Source: Ciona intestinalis (lineage: Eukaryota; Chordata; Ascidiacea; Phlebobranchia; Cionidae). From it: a DNA stretch of 64,000 nucleotides. Positions 21,981 through 35,600 of the stretch are shown here, in pieces. Location of the stretch: positions 1,905,056-1,969,055 of the forward strand of contig NC_020174.2 of NCBI RefSeq assembly GCF_000224145.3. The letters are read 5' to 3'. The stretch's first letter is position 1. Every line of letters begins with the position of its first letter. The notes under the pieces were generated by a model that saw nothing but the letters and a program-made list of their open reading frames with translations, ran no database searches and was not told where the DNA came from. The translations under genes were made by a program, and so were the position numbers.

Positions 21981-24900
21981 ATGTCAACATTAAATGAAGA
22001 AGAAGAAGAAAATGATGAAATTAATACACGAACCAACTTAGTGGCCAACCCAGCACCTGCTAAACAAAGCAAATCAAAGTTCTGTCTTGGACTATTCTTG
22101 CTTCTAGTGGTTGATATAATATGGGTGGCATCATCTGAAGCCTCACGGGTAAAGATTTTTATTACATTTATAAATATTTTAACACTATTGTCATTTTTAT
22201 AACAAAACTCCATTTGTACTTTGATTGACTTATCTTAGTACAATAACAAAATGCTAAATTATAGTTACACAAAGAACTAAACATCGCAACTGAGTTTTTA
22301 CTTCAGCAAAACTTTAAGTTAAAAAAGCCCTATTTTTTACCAAAAAAAGTGTGTTCGCATCACTAACACTCCTTAAATTTAATATAATATTATCGTACAA
22401 ACAAAATTTTTAACATCTTTCTTGATTTGTTCCAGTACTTGTTCAAGGACATTCACTATGATAAACCATACATGAGCACTTATATAAAAACATCAATGTT
22501 TTCAATATATTTAATGGGTTTCATTCTCTATGCACCATGGAGAAGGCAGTGCATAAGATGTGCGTGTGATGACTATCCTGGACAATATCAACTGGTAAGT
22601 AGCACATCAGTGTCAATATCCTACAACGTATTTGTTGTGTGTTTAACTACTGAAAGGAGTTTGTTTTATCATGTATATAGAGTATTTGTTTAAATTTAAG
22701 TGAAAGTTAACTATTGTTTTAGCAGCTGTTGTTTTGCTGCTAGTTCTCTTCCCTTTATTGTTTTAAAAAAATGATCTTCTCTATCATATTAAAAGATATA
22801 TATATATATATAACTGAAATTATTTTTGGTTATTTTTTGGCAATAAATAGTTAAATACCTAAAAAAACAATGAACAATATAAAATTTAAGATCAAACAAA
22901 CTAATAGCTCAGTTAAGTCTTATAGCCCATCAAGGTAAATATTTGTTAAAATAAGTTTTTATGTTTAGGTTCGTGAAACTGATACCGAAGATACAGATTC
23001 TGAATATCAATCCAAGAACTCCTTGGTATTTATGGTATTTATATTCTCAGGACTCACTATATATACATATGTATATATATATAGGTTATAATAAAAATTA
23101 TTATATATAATTATGTATTTTTATTGAATCATAGCTGTAAATATTTCAATTACATGTCGCATTTAAGTAATAAAGCAATTTTGTATCTTGATATTGTTAG
23201 TTGATGGTTATCTACCATTGCTTCATAAATATTTAATAAGCATAATTTTCAAGCAGACCTGTATTTATGATTTTATATGGGTAGAAAAATGTAATTTACA
23301 ACCATTTTGCAATAAAAGATCAACTGGTGTACAAACCCTACCTAAATTCCAGGTCTCCTGCTAAAGAAATTTACCTTAATAGAATACAACATAGTTAATG
23401 TTATAGTATAAGCTTCATTCAAAAATTAGTTGTTATATTTATATAAATGTTTTGATCTTAAATTTGTTTAACTAATTTCAGAGTGAATCAATTTATGTTC
23501 CGACCAAACTCCCGTCTGCATCTGAGTTAGATAGCAGCGATGGAGAGAAAAAAAGTAAAAATCGCGTCAAGTTTAATCATGTGATGGAAGTACGACATTT
23601 GGAAGGTATTGTGATGTCATAATTAACAATATATAATTATATTATTTTTGTTGTTTAGAAGAAACTACTTCATTAACTTAGAATGTTGCTTATTTTCTAA
23701 TGTGGTGGGGAAAAGACTGTCCTTATATCAAAGTTGTCCAATTTCATACACCTTGTAACCGCTCACAAGTAATAAATTTTTAACATTTTTATGGCTGACC
23801 ATTTAAACAACCCATTCGTAACCACTGGATTAAAGCAATTTATGTTTATGTTAAGTGGCTTGCACAAGGACTAAGATTATTATTCTTATTATTCTTATTG
23901 CACTTTGAACATCTTCAAGAATCAGGATGCTCTTTAGTCGATATGGTGTGTTGTTGCCCTTAATTAATGCAAGATAACCAGTTTGTACGTTATTATGTGT
24001 AACCAGACTATTCACAAAAAGTGTCATATCTATTCCTGGTCATATACCCTGAATACCCATGTTACGCACCTATGCCACTATAACGGGGATATACAAAGTC
24101 CGCATATGCACCTTGTTCCCGACTGATTCTACTCCCCATCGTCGATAAAGAAAACACTCTGTTTTCTCTATAAAGTGTACGCGCATCGTGATGAATGGAG
24201 CATTATTTTGAAGTTGAAAACTTTTGCATGAGCCGTCCAAACAACTAACTTGTAAAAACTTGGTGGAGAATGTTGGTCGTTTTAAAACTCGTACACAGAA
24301 AGAAGTTGATCATGTGCATTCCTGGACAATAATATTTATAAACATTAAACAATGTTATTATTCAGACACAGAAGAAACAAAGATGGCGCGCATGAACTAT
24401 GGAGCTGCATTAAGAGCAAAGTTTCGATCAAAATCTAAGAAAGGAAAACTGACAGTTCCTCAAGTTATGAGGATCAGTTTCTTCTTTTCTGTTGTTGTAA
24501 GTTAACAATAAAGCGTAAAAATAAATGAATATGTGCCTAAAATTAGAGTTAAATATTTTTTTGTAATTTTGATTTATTTGGAATTTTTTAATGCTCGATG
24601 CTGCTACAGTTGTTGGCGTATGTGTATCTTTAGGCAATACACTTAATGGCATTGATCCAACCCAGTGGTTATTAATGGGTTGTAGCACACTGGGTGTAGG
24701 AGTATTCAACTCTGCCTAAATCTCAGGTCCCACAGTGTGCCACGGTAGCACCTCACACACATAGGTAAAAAGTTACTTTTTTACAATGGCATAAGTATAA
24801 TGGAAATTGTGCCATTGTAAAACATAACATAAATATTATTTTAACCTGAAAATAGTACAATATACTTAACTGGTGAAAAATACAATGTAACTTATTACTG

Positions 24901-27830
24901 TTTATTAGCTGGAAATAATGAATCGCTGATATTATTCTACAGTTCTTTATTGGTAATGTAGCTTACCAAGAAGCATTAGCTGTATCTGAAGTTTCTTTGG
25001 TCAACGTATTATCTTCAACTTCTGGTTTATTCACGTTGATTCTCGCTGCATTGTTTCCAAGTGGTTCAAGCGACCGATTCACACTTTCAAAGTTGTGCGC
25101 TGTATTATTATCGTAAGTTGAACTTTTGTAAAACAAATATTTTTTTTGTCATAAATAATTATAAATCTCAAATTTGCATTTATCAGTGCGTTTTAATGTA
25201 ATTTGTTGTTTTTGCTAATATTCCACTGTTGAATGTAAATAACATAACAAAAGTTAGTTTTATTTAATATTAATAAACAGGGCATATTAGTTTAATAAAA
25301 ACTACATTTAAATGAATGTGACTTATTTATTCTGAAAACCAACTATATGTTTAATATTTTAAAACAGGTGTACAACTGTACATAGCAGCAGAGTTACCAA
25401 ATCTGCAATTTAACTCAATATTATAATGATATATTGATAATATATATATATATATATATATACAAATATATACTAAATATTTTTTACCTAATATTCACAG
25501 AATTGCTGGTATTACAATGGTTGGACTTGGAGCAAGCAACACCGATATTCAAAGTCTTTTTAATTTCAACAACTCATCTCTTGGAATACTGTGGTCATTA
25601 ATTGGAACATTTTGTTACGCACTTTATCTTGTTTCGCTCAAAAAATCTGTGGGTTCAGATGATAATTTGGACGTTCCAATGTTCTTTGGTGAGAAACTTT
25701 AGCATGGCCCATGGGCACCTAACTTTTGAAAAAGTAGGGTGTTTTACTGTTTTTCCCAAACTTTTTCGTTCTTAAGTTTCAAACCTTTAAATTTTCTTAA
25801 ATGTTTTGTAACTCTTCATGGTTAATAGTTTGTAAATGCAATATTTTGTGTAAAAATTGATATACCCGGCAACTCCTAAAGTTTGTTACATGACCCCTAT
25901 TTTGGAAAGCAGTTTAGGTTATGTTTTGGTTTTCAAATTCCTTTAAATGCTATAAAACAATTTTAGTGGGGTTGGAAAAGATGGGACACCTTTAGCACAT
26001 AATATCCAAATATCCTGATCAATTTTAAACTGTTAACAACGTTCTATGGTAGTCGTGAGAATACGGTTTTTTAATTCTTTGAAATTTCTTTGTTTACCAC
26101 CAAATAAGAAGAAAATAGAATGAAAATGTGTCCCATCTTCCCCCACCCTACTATATAGATATTATTCTTTACTCCATATGTGAACTAACAATATATTAAA
26201 AATTGCAGGATTTGTTGGTATGTTCAGTTTCACATTATTATGGCCTGGTATGGTGGCTCTGCATTATGCTGGTGTTGAACCGTTTGAATTACCAAACAAA
26301 ACAAGTATTATACTTGTGCTTGTGAATGGATTGGTGGGAACTGTCATTTCAGAATTACTGTGGATATGGTAATCTTTTGTTATGTATTAATGATATAATT
26401 ATGGCTATAACATTAAGAGTGTGGTAATCTTATAATATAGTTTTGCTGTTTCTTTATTTGATGTATTTAAAAAAAAGAATGCTATTTGAAGTATTGCGGA
26501 TGAAAGCCTGGGGGGCTAGAAAATGACAGTCGTTATAACACAGGTGTTCTGTTTCATACACCTTTATGCTCGCCAGGGATAAAATATTTTTAATTTTACT
26601 AATTTTTTAATTTTGACAATTCAAACAACTCATAGGGAGATGTGTTGAAGTCAATTGCTGTTAAGTGTCTTGCCCAACACATACCCACAATAGCAGAGCT
26701 GAAGCTCCAACCCGTAACCACTACTTACATACTTATACATTACAGGGGTTGTCTACTAACATCGTCACTCATAGCAACCATGTCATTAAGTCTCACCATT
26801 CCACTCAGTATAACACTGGATATCGTGTTTAGAAAGGTGAGGTCTTATAATTAATTAAACCTAAACCCCATTTTTCACAAAACAATTGTAATTGTATCAC
26901 ATTTTCAATGTTTTATTCATTTTTCCATGTTAGGGTTAAAATTTGGTGTCCTGCTATGCTGCAAAAATCACCTTACAGATATTTTTTAAACAACAAAATT
27001 TTAAAATTGTTTTTTTATAGTTCTGTATAAATTTTCCAGATTCAATTTTCATGGTTATTTTACGCTGGTGTTGGGCCAGTATTTGCTGCCTTCCTATGCG
27101 TGACTTACCTTTGTCATAAACCTGAAAGTGATCCCATACTTACTTTAATTAAGAAGTTGTGTTCATGCCTTTGCTGTTGCTGCAGAAAAAAGTAAGTTGT
27201 TTTATTTTGTAACAAAAATTTTTACCATTATTATTATTAATAAAAAAGTTGTTCCCAAAATATATGGTATTTTATTATTTATTTTATAAAGAATAAACAA
27301 ATTTTTTTAAATATCTTTGCCGAAATTGTTTTTACAAATTTACAAACAGGCTAAAAGTTTATGAAATAGTTGCTTCCATGTTATAACTCTTGAGTTGCAT
27401 TCCCACACGAGGAGAAATAATTGTTTTTCTTCCATGTTTTGTTTACATATATGCAAAACAATACACTACAGTGTGCTTAGGTAATCTGGTAACCCACACA
27501 ATGTAATCTCAATAAGGGTTCACCAGTTCAGTGGTATGAGTTATGATAATATTATATTGATTTTAATTATAATGTTGAGACATTGTTTATACACATGATT
27601 GCCCATTTATTGATTGCTTATATTTCTCACATATTAAACTACACTTACTTGGACCAATTGCTGTTAAGTGTCTTGCCTTAAGACACAGGCCTTCAATTTT
27701 TACAGTATTAGGTTTTGAACCCTGTAACTTCTGGCTATGATTTGCTTACTAAACCACTGTAATTATCAACAGAAAAAGTGATGCAGATCATGAACAAGAG
27801 ATCCCTCTCACATCTATGGAACCCACATGA
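21981..27830 (+). CDS. SLC35F5: Solute carrier family 35 member F5 (DMT-superfamily transporter)
   Basis: Eleven exons: 21981-22148, 22436-22594, 22969-23025, 23482-23605, 24366-24496, 24943-25112, 25501-25688, 26209-26368, 26746-26836, 27040-27191 and 27773-27830. They close in phase at 485 residues (human about 520). Family landmarks: [94 protein letters not shown] and [10 protein letters not shown]. About ten hydrophobic segments fit the EamA/DMT fold. SLC35F5 is a poorly characterised member of the nucleotide-sugar/thiamine-type transporter family; its substrate is not established. The N-terminus is acidic and cytosolic; a cysteine cluster ([12 protein letters not shown]) follows the last helix and could be palmitoylated. 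Introns carry SINE and MITE copies. Confidence 0.96.
23700..23880 (-). mobile_element. SINE fragment (SLC35F5 intron)
   Basis: Diverged reverse-oriented copy with TTTCATACACCTTGT, TATGGCTGACCATTTAAACA and the AACCACTGGATTAAAGCAAT block. Confidence 0.55.
25965..26155. mobile_element. MITE copy (SLC35F5 intron)
   Basis: AGTGGGGTTGGAAAAGATGG at the left, TGTCCCATCTTCCCCCACCC at the right, with typical internal blocks (GCACATAATATCCAAATATC, TTCTTTGAAATTTCTTTGTT). Confidence 0.85.
26508..26735 (-). mobile_element. SINE copy abutting an SLC35F5 splice acceptor
   Basis: AATGACAGTCGTTATAACAC, TGTTTCATACACCT, GACAATTCAAACAACTCATA, GTCAATTGCTGTTAAGTGTC, then AGCTCCAACCCGTAACCA. It ends about 10 bp before the acceptor of exon 26746-26836. 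Confidence 0.75.
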
Positions 27831-27900
27831 TAATTAGTACAATGTTTTGACTAGTAACAGCTACACATTTAACTGCTTTATATTCTGCCAGACCCATTGG

Positions 27901-28030
27901 AGTAGGGTGGGGTAAGATGGGACAGGTTTTTATCTTCTTTTTTGCGTCTCACTTGTTAATTGATTAAATCACGATCAGGAAAAACTGGATTTTGGTTCTA
28001 ATAGTATCCCATCTTACCCCACAGTATTAT
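27901..28030. mobile_element. Short MITE copy (~130 bp)
   Basis: AGTAGGGTGGGGTAAGATGG at the left, TATCCCATCTTACCCCACAG at the right; internally deleted relative to the ~190-bp copies. Lies 70 bp after the SLC35F5 stop. Confidence 0.85.
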
Positions 28031-29616
28031 ATAACAGTTAATATACTTTTTGTATCACATGCACAATGTATAGACAACATAAACACATTTACTGCGGCAC
28101 CATATTAATGCTTTTAATTATATGTGCAATTTTGTGTAGCGTGTAGTACATACCACAGCCGTATTTTATTAGTTTTACAAATTTTTATTGTGAATATGTG
28201 AATAGACTATTGTGTGAACGGAAATATATTGAACAAGACAATTTTTAGTGTGGGTATATTTCATATTACTTGTGAATTTGTTGTAAAGTGCTAAATTAAA
28301 ACTTGATAAGCTTCAGCGATTTTGAGTGATTTGTTCTATGCAGGTAAAAAGTTGGTTAGGACAAAAACAAATTTGTTACATACAATGAATATCAGTAACA
28401 AAGCATAAAAAATTAAAAATGTTAAAAAATAAAATTGATAAAAAAAAAACAATTTCCAATTGTTTTAACATCTTGTTCATATCCTGTGTTTTGCTATGGC
28501 TGATGAGTGAGGATGAAACCAGAACAAGAAATATACAAAACAAGAAAATTCCAGGGATGGTATTTTTGGCTACCTACTAAAGTTAGTCGGTTGCGGTTAC
28601 TATTGGTTAGGCGTTTTTTGGTCGGCCGACCAACTTTCTGTGCATTACTTATTACAGAAGTTAGTCGGAACTAATTTTTATTCAGTTGCTTTAGGCGGCG
28701 ACCAGTTTAGTTGGTAGCCAAAAATGCAACCCCAGTGTATAATCTTTGCACAGACATTTTTTTGTTATAGACATTGAGTTTTCCTTTGGTCTTGGTGGAA
28801 CATTTGTCCCACTAAGACATTTTGTCACACAAGGAATGTCCAAGCGTGTTATATATTGAACAACATATATTTTTGTATCTAGTTACCAACTCATGTTGGT
28901 ACAGATGAAACAACAGACTTTATGCACGGCCTCGTGTTTATTGCAAGTGAACATACAATTTACAGATAATCAATGAAGATATAATAATCACGATGTACAA
29001 ATTAATGCTTACATCATATTGCTGTGTTGTTTAAAGCAACAAATAACTTTGGGAAGCATGTTGTTGTTTTAAACTTATATAGAATATGGAAATACCTGTG
29101 GAAAATGTTATTTTAATTATCTGTTGCTGTTTTCACTTTAAATTGATCTGCTGAAAGTATGGAAATAAAATAAAGGCTTGAAACGAATTAGAAACTGAGT
29201 AATTATTGAAACTATTAAGCGGAACCACCATCACCAAAGAGCAGCTTGTCTGTATATGCATAGAATAATTTGAAATTATTGGGAACAATTACTTTGGAAA
29301 CATTTTATGTGACGTAAAGGCCATTTAAATTCCATGCTGGGAAAAAGGCAAAACTTTAAAGTGCAATGTAACATAGAAACAGCAGGACTATGATGTTATA
29401 ATGTACAAAAAAAGTAGATATCACTTGAGTGACGGGTTGGCTTAACGATATAGTGGTCAGTGAACAGTGCTGCTGTAAGAAATAGAAAGATAAATGAAAC
29501 AACAGATGTTGTTTATGATGCAGTGGTCTCTTATGCTGTGCCACACAAACTTCTAAGGAGCAAAAACTGGGCAATGATAGAGGACTTCACCTCTGAAAGA
29601 ATATCAGGAAAAAATT
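28031..29616. other. Convergent intergenic region SLC35F5 / supervillin
   Basis: AT-rich sequence with the foldback element at 28551-28737 and no supported gene. An ATTAAA at about 28297 and an AATAAAATAAA at about 29163 are candidate poly(A) signals for SLC35F5. Confidence 0.5.
28551..28737. mobile_element. Foldback (MITE-like) element with a 16-bp palindrome
   Basis: Ends form an inverted repeat: TATTTTTGGCTACCTACTAA at the left, with TTAGTTGGTAGCCAAAAATG at the right. Inside, AGTTAGTCGG occurs twice and a perfect palindrome TTGGTCGGCCGACCAA sits at 28618-28633. CAGGG-type ends suggest a hAT-like origin, but no clean target duplication was found. Confidence 0.6.
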
Positions 29617-32600
29617 TCAGAATAAATTTTTCTCTTTTCGTAACTTGCTTTGTTTCCAAGGTGGCATGTCGTAAAATTCTACTTTGGAAATTTGGAATAG
29701 TTTTTCAAAGTCTGACTGTGATAGATAAGTTTCAAGGTGGTTTGGATCCACACCTTCAGGCAGGGGAGTGGCTCTTAGTTCCTCTATGCTGTATGTTAGT
29801 CGAGATAATGTTGATAGGATTTCACTAACTGAGGTTGGTTTATTTGCTCGCTGTAGAAAGAAATATTAGATTCCGCATCAAGTAGCACTTTATTTATTTG
29901 TAGATCACTTATCCACTTTCGGTAGCGAGACTACAACTTATGTGATGGTTTCAAACATTTATGCTTAGAAGATACAAGTCTAAAACATTTTTCTTTTATT
30001 TAAACGTTAATTTGTTTTTACTAAACAAGTTAGTATGAGTCAGTTTATACAGTTTTGTGGGTTCAGCAACCACACTTTTATTTCAAATTGCTTTTATACC
30101 TAGCTTGTTTTAACGGATATCGATTTAATGCCAATTCCCTTCTCTTCATTGTTTTATTAACTTGATCTACTATATTTTAAGCAGATACATAAATTTGTGG
30201 TATGGTATGGCACATCTATATCATAACCACACATAGCAATTGACAATACATTAATAAAGTTATAACCTCGCACATTACCACACACCCACAACTTACTCTT
30301 TCTTCAAATGAAAGTTTCTTTTTACTTTCCATCCAAACGAGGAATGAGTTGGTGAATTCAATCGGTTCATGAAGTTCATGAATTAACATTGGCGTGAAAT
30401 CGGATCGATATTCTGTGAAAAAATGTTACACAATAATATTTTTTAATAGTTACCAAAGTTTCACTTTTAATATAGTTTTTTTTTAAATGAGCGTAACTTT
30501 TTTCTTTACAGAGCAATGACAGTCATTATAACACAAGCATTCTGTTTCATACACTTTGTGCCCGCTTACGAGTTACCACGTATGTAACTTTGGGGTTACA
30601 GTTGACAATTTAGACAAACCACTACTGGGTTGGAGCAAATTCTGTTAAGTTTTTTACACAAGGGGACACATACATCCAGAATGATAGCAGCGTTAAACCT
30701 CACACTGTGGTCTACAGGTACGCTGGGTGCTAACCATCATTAACAAACAAACCTTTACAATAATTGACAGTAGTTTCCAGGGCAAGCCGTCGACTAATAT
30801 CAAACTGTCGTTTCCCCGAACCTTTCATACTTTCACCAACCTCACTTTGCCATAAATAAACTCCCTCAGTTGTTTCAACCAACACAAATGCTGCATTAAT
30901 TTTACAAAGTTTCATTTATTCAGATTGATTGAAAGTTTAATTTTACGAAGTTTGATTAAAAACCTAACTTTTAGTTTTAATTTTAAATAAATTTTAAACA
31001 AATTTAGGTAAATTTCAAACAAAATCTGGGGTAGCATTGTTAAAATGCACCTCATAGATTAATGTGGCAATAATTTAGCTCTGCTTATATTTTTAAACAT
31101 CAAACACCACTGGGGTGGTAAAACACAATATCACCCTGCTTCAAAGCTTAAGGTATGTAATACCATGCACCCCAACATTACGCCTATAATAACCCTTACC
31201 TGGTTGCATTAGTTCTTTAAACTGTTCTTGAACAAGTGGAAAAAATTCAACATCGTTTTTTTCTTCTTCATCACTTGGAAATTCTGTTACCGGGTGGAGT
31301 TCTTGGGAGATAAACTCGTCACCAGAGGGTAGTAGATGCCACGCACGAGGAGGAATTAATTTATCATCAGTTGTTTCCAACAAACTCATGTACTTGGTTC
31401 GTCGTATCCGACCAATACCTGTCAATCAAAATAAAATAAGAAAACAAATTAGGAATAATTCATAGTTTTTGAATTTTTAGGTTTGATTTTTGGCCAAATT
31501 GTTGTGTTTTTTTTGCCATTTTTAGAAGTTTTTTAACTTCTGGTAATTACTACTGCTTAAAAATATGCTCAAAAAACAATAAAAAAAATTGTTTTTGTGT
31601 ATTTTTAATTCCCAAAAGTTACCTTCAGCAACATCCTGATTCTCACTTCCTTCTTCACATTCACTGAACTCAACACTCTTACAGTTGCTACGGAAACCAA
31701 GATATAATGGTTTCTCTTCTTTGATCTAAATATAAATATAATTTGGGGCCTTCACTTCTTAGTCAGAAGATACTAGGTTCAAGGTTTAACACTTACGAAA
31801 GTGTGTCTACTTTTTAAAGAAGTATACAAGGATTTATTTACAGAAGAATTAAAAAGTGATATTTATGATTCATCCAGTTAAGGATTTTTGTCTAAAAACT
31901 TTAATCACTTATTTTGTATTAATTTGTTGCATCTAAATTAATTTTCTATAAAGTTGCCCTAAATATAAATAAGTTCCATTTAAGCATTTAAAAAAGTAAA
32001 AATTGATAAAATAATAAAAAGTTAATAATAAAATATTCTTTCACCTTGTTAGCAGCTTCTGTAATCAACTTTCGAGTAATCTGAGGTGAAAACTTTCCGT
32101 GCCAAACAACGATCTTCCCTAATCTTCCGTTTAACAACATCAACGATGAACGAGAACGAAGGGATTGACTTTCACATGGAATCTGAAATTTGGACATTTT
32201 TTTAAAATTAAATGATAAAAAATAGTAAATTAGGCACCTAGGATTTAATATCAATATTTCAACAAATGTCCTATACGAAGATTTCTTTCTGGCTCTTTAT
32301 TATAAAATTTTTGACTAGTAAGATGTTGATTGACACACAGGTTACAAACATTTACCTGATATAAAGTTGCTTCATCAGAGGATGTTCCTTTCATACAGAA
32401 GAGTTTCCAACTAAGATAAAAAAAAAGTTCACTACAGGTCAAAATTCTTTAACCATTATTTTCAAAGGTAGTATGAAAAAAATATGAAATTTAAGTATAA
32501 GACTTATAAAATGCCCTCACAACTTTTATAGACCGTTGTTAATTGTTTAAAACACAATCAGGATATTTGAATATTATTTGCTAATAGTGTCCCGTCCTTC

Positions 32601-35600
32601 CACACCTTACTATATACATAACATAAACACACCACGCCACACACCTGTAAAATCCATCTCTCTTCCCAATCTTGCCATCCACCACCAGCATTCGGCCACC
32701 AAAACATTGTCGCATCGCTGCAGGTTCACGACCTTCATGTACTGTCATCTGTCAACCAAAATTTATTCTCACCAATATATTAATCATTAATTAAAACAAC
32801 AAAGAGAAAAGTATTAACAGCAAAACCACAGTCGTAAAAACCTGCAGAGGTTAAAACTATTTGTGGCTGCTAAACCCAAAACTTGTGGCTGCTAAACCCA
32901 AAATAAATGAACTCATATTGAGTTGCAATATAACAAACATTAAATTGGCAGAAAAGTGTGCGTAAAAACAGACTATAGCCCACACTGTACCTGAGGTCCA
33001 CCATGTGTATCTATCTCAGTTGCCATTAAAGCTGAAGCCCCTTTTTCATTCACTGAAGAATCTCGTCCCGCCCATAAAAAGTAAGCTGTGCGTTCACGTC
33101 CATTCACCGCTGATTTTAAATCAGACCCAGGCTTAGATTTACTTGCAAGCCACTTGCCCGTGCTTGATACAACGTACTTCCATCTCACAACATAGGTTTC
33201 ACTCCTGTAATAAATATTTCAAAATGAACTGCTGCTGCCAGACTTAGTGTAAATGTTATAAAGCTTTTGCAAAAAAATTCTACTAACATGATCCATGTGT
33301 GTATGTATGTGTCTTTGGGAAAAACAATACATGCAATTGCTCCAACCCAGTAATCACAATTGAGTTAAATTTTTCAGAATTTTTTTAAATTTTCAGCCAT
33401 ATATAAAAATATCAAAAAAACACCTGCAAAGTTACATTCCTGGTAACACGCACGAGGTGAGGTGTATGAAACAGAACACGTGTGATTTATCAACTGATAT
33501 TGCTCTATCATGTGAGGATAAAGCAAGTTACTTTTATTTATTCAATACCTGTGAAAAACTCCTTGGTTTGGTTCTTCAACTTTCACCATATTTTTGTCAG
33601 TTGCATACCAGGTGTCAACGGAACTTGTTACAACAAGTAAGCCACGACCATCGTCATCGTACATGTGACCATGACCTCTCCATAAGTTGTGACCTGTTTA
33701 TTAATGAGTATATTGTTAACCTTATGCTATGTGTCAAGTGATGGCATATGTGTTTGATCATACAATAAAAGTGCATGGGGTATTCAACTATTCATACACC
33801 TCATGCTCACAGTCGAGTTATAACATGGGTGTCCTTTACAAGTCTTCCTATACATCAAACACACATTGTGTATTCCTGAACCTCATGCTCACTGTTAAGT
33901 TATAAAGTGGATGCTTTCTTTTAAACTGTACACACATGGTGTAGTCATACATCTAGTGTCTTATAATTATAATCTTACACGATCCATGACATAAACATAC
34001 GCCAACGACAATTTATTAACAATTTTACAGTTTGTCAAATCTGTCAGTGTTACCTTACCTACAAACATAAATGTAACTTGTTTAACTTTATTCATACGAC
34101 ACATACCTTCCAAATGTAGGGGAAGAGGTTGTAACCTTTCACTGCGTAATAACTTGACATCGCACGCCACCATCTCGGGTTTAATGGAAACCTGCAATAA
34201 GTAGATGGTTAATGCATAACAATTGTAAATGTGACATGCGTCTCTAAGAAATCTTTTTATATGATGATTTTTTAGTCGTTGCTAATGCTAACGCAATAAA
34301 ATATAAAAAATAAGAGGTTGGACTATAAAGTGGTACTGGTTAGGCATTTAATTTGGGTTGGTTTAATAATGGCTTATTCCAATACCACCAAATAATGCTT
34401 TTACTGTAAATAGCATAAACATGACTGTAATTAACACTCATCCAACCTAAATTAAAATAATATAAAAGCAGTTTTTCCCACGTATAAATAACAAAACAGA
34501 AAAAAATCAGTGTTTAACTTCATCTGTAAATAAAACCTTAGTTTTCATCTCAGCAGCAATATGACCACGTGATGTTTCTCTCATGATATCATCACGATCA
34601 CCAATTTCACGTGAAATATTCGACCAATCCTCAAACTTCTCTTGCACCAATGAGGTTTCCAAGTTCTCATTTACTCTGAAAAAAATTCAAATAAAAACTT
34701 TTTTTTTAAATTTTTTTTTGTCGTATAATTTTCATCTTTTATCTTTACAAGATAACATTATACATATACTTTTTCTACTAGTGCAAAAATATCCCCAAAT
34801 CAAAAAGCACAAATAACCAATTGACCATTATTACAAATCACTCCAGAAAATATTTATGGAAGTTTTGGTCACTATACAAATTATATGTTTAAGTTTTAAG
34901 AATTTTTTTTTAAATTAAGTTGTTGACCATGTATGTAAGCCTAACAGATCCGTCAAAATTTAAAAAAATCAAACATATTTTTACCTTGCAAATAAACCCC
35001 ATTCAGGTCTTGAACCTTTAAGATTGTTGCAACCATCTTTAATGGGAACAAACGGACAGAACCCAACATCAGTATAATCGTAACCTTGGTCCCATAATGT
35101 TCGTGCAAGTCGTACAGCAAGTTGACGGTCGTTGAATGAAACCTGGTAATGTGGTGCAGAATTTGGAGATTAATGAATGAATGAATGAATTTGTTGTTGT
35201 TGGTGATCGAATAAATGTATCTTGTTTATTCTTGGTGGTGAGCACCGAGTACCACATAAGTAACTTATTTATGGGAAATTGTTTTATTGAATTACCATAT
35301 AGCTAAGTAATTGAGATTAAGTATCTTGCCCAAAAACACATATTTCCACAATGGTAGCAGTGTCCAGCCTCAAAACTATATTCTCATGGCTAGAGTTTGG
35401 TTGCTAACCACTGTGCCACAGCGCCAAAATAAGAGTTGTGTATTAACAGTTACTGACATGGTACCTCAATAATACAAACTCTCAATGCATAAAGGTTAAG
35501 GATTAAAGATCAGTGGAAAACAGTGTTGTTGGTAACAAGGAATAGGTAGAGTAATTTAGTTTTAGTGGGTTAATAAAACTAAGTTACAGCAACTGTATTA

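Noticed and set aside
24366..24505. Separate small gene starting near 24224
   Set aside because: The coding part from 24366 is SLC35F5 exon 5; the upstream codons are intron.
29460..29828. 122-codon open frame on the plus strand
   Set aside because: It is the antisense of the supervillin exon that encodes the villin headpiece, whose minus-strand frame matches the family to the terminal NLF and stop.
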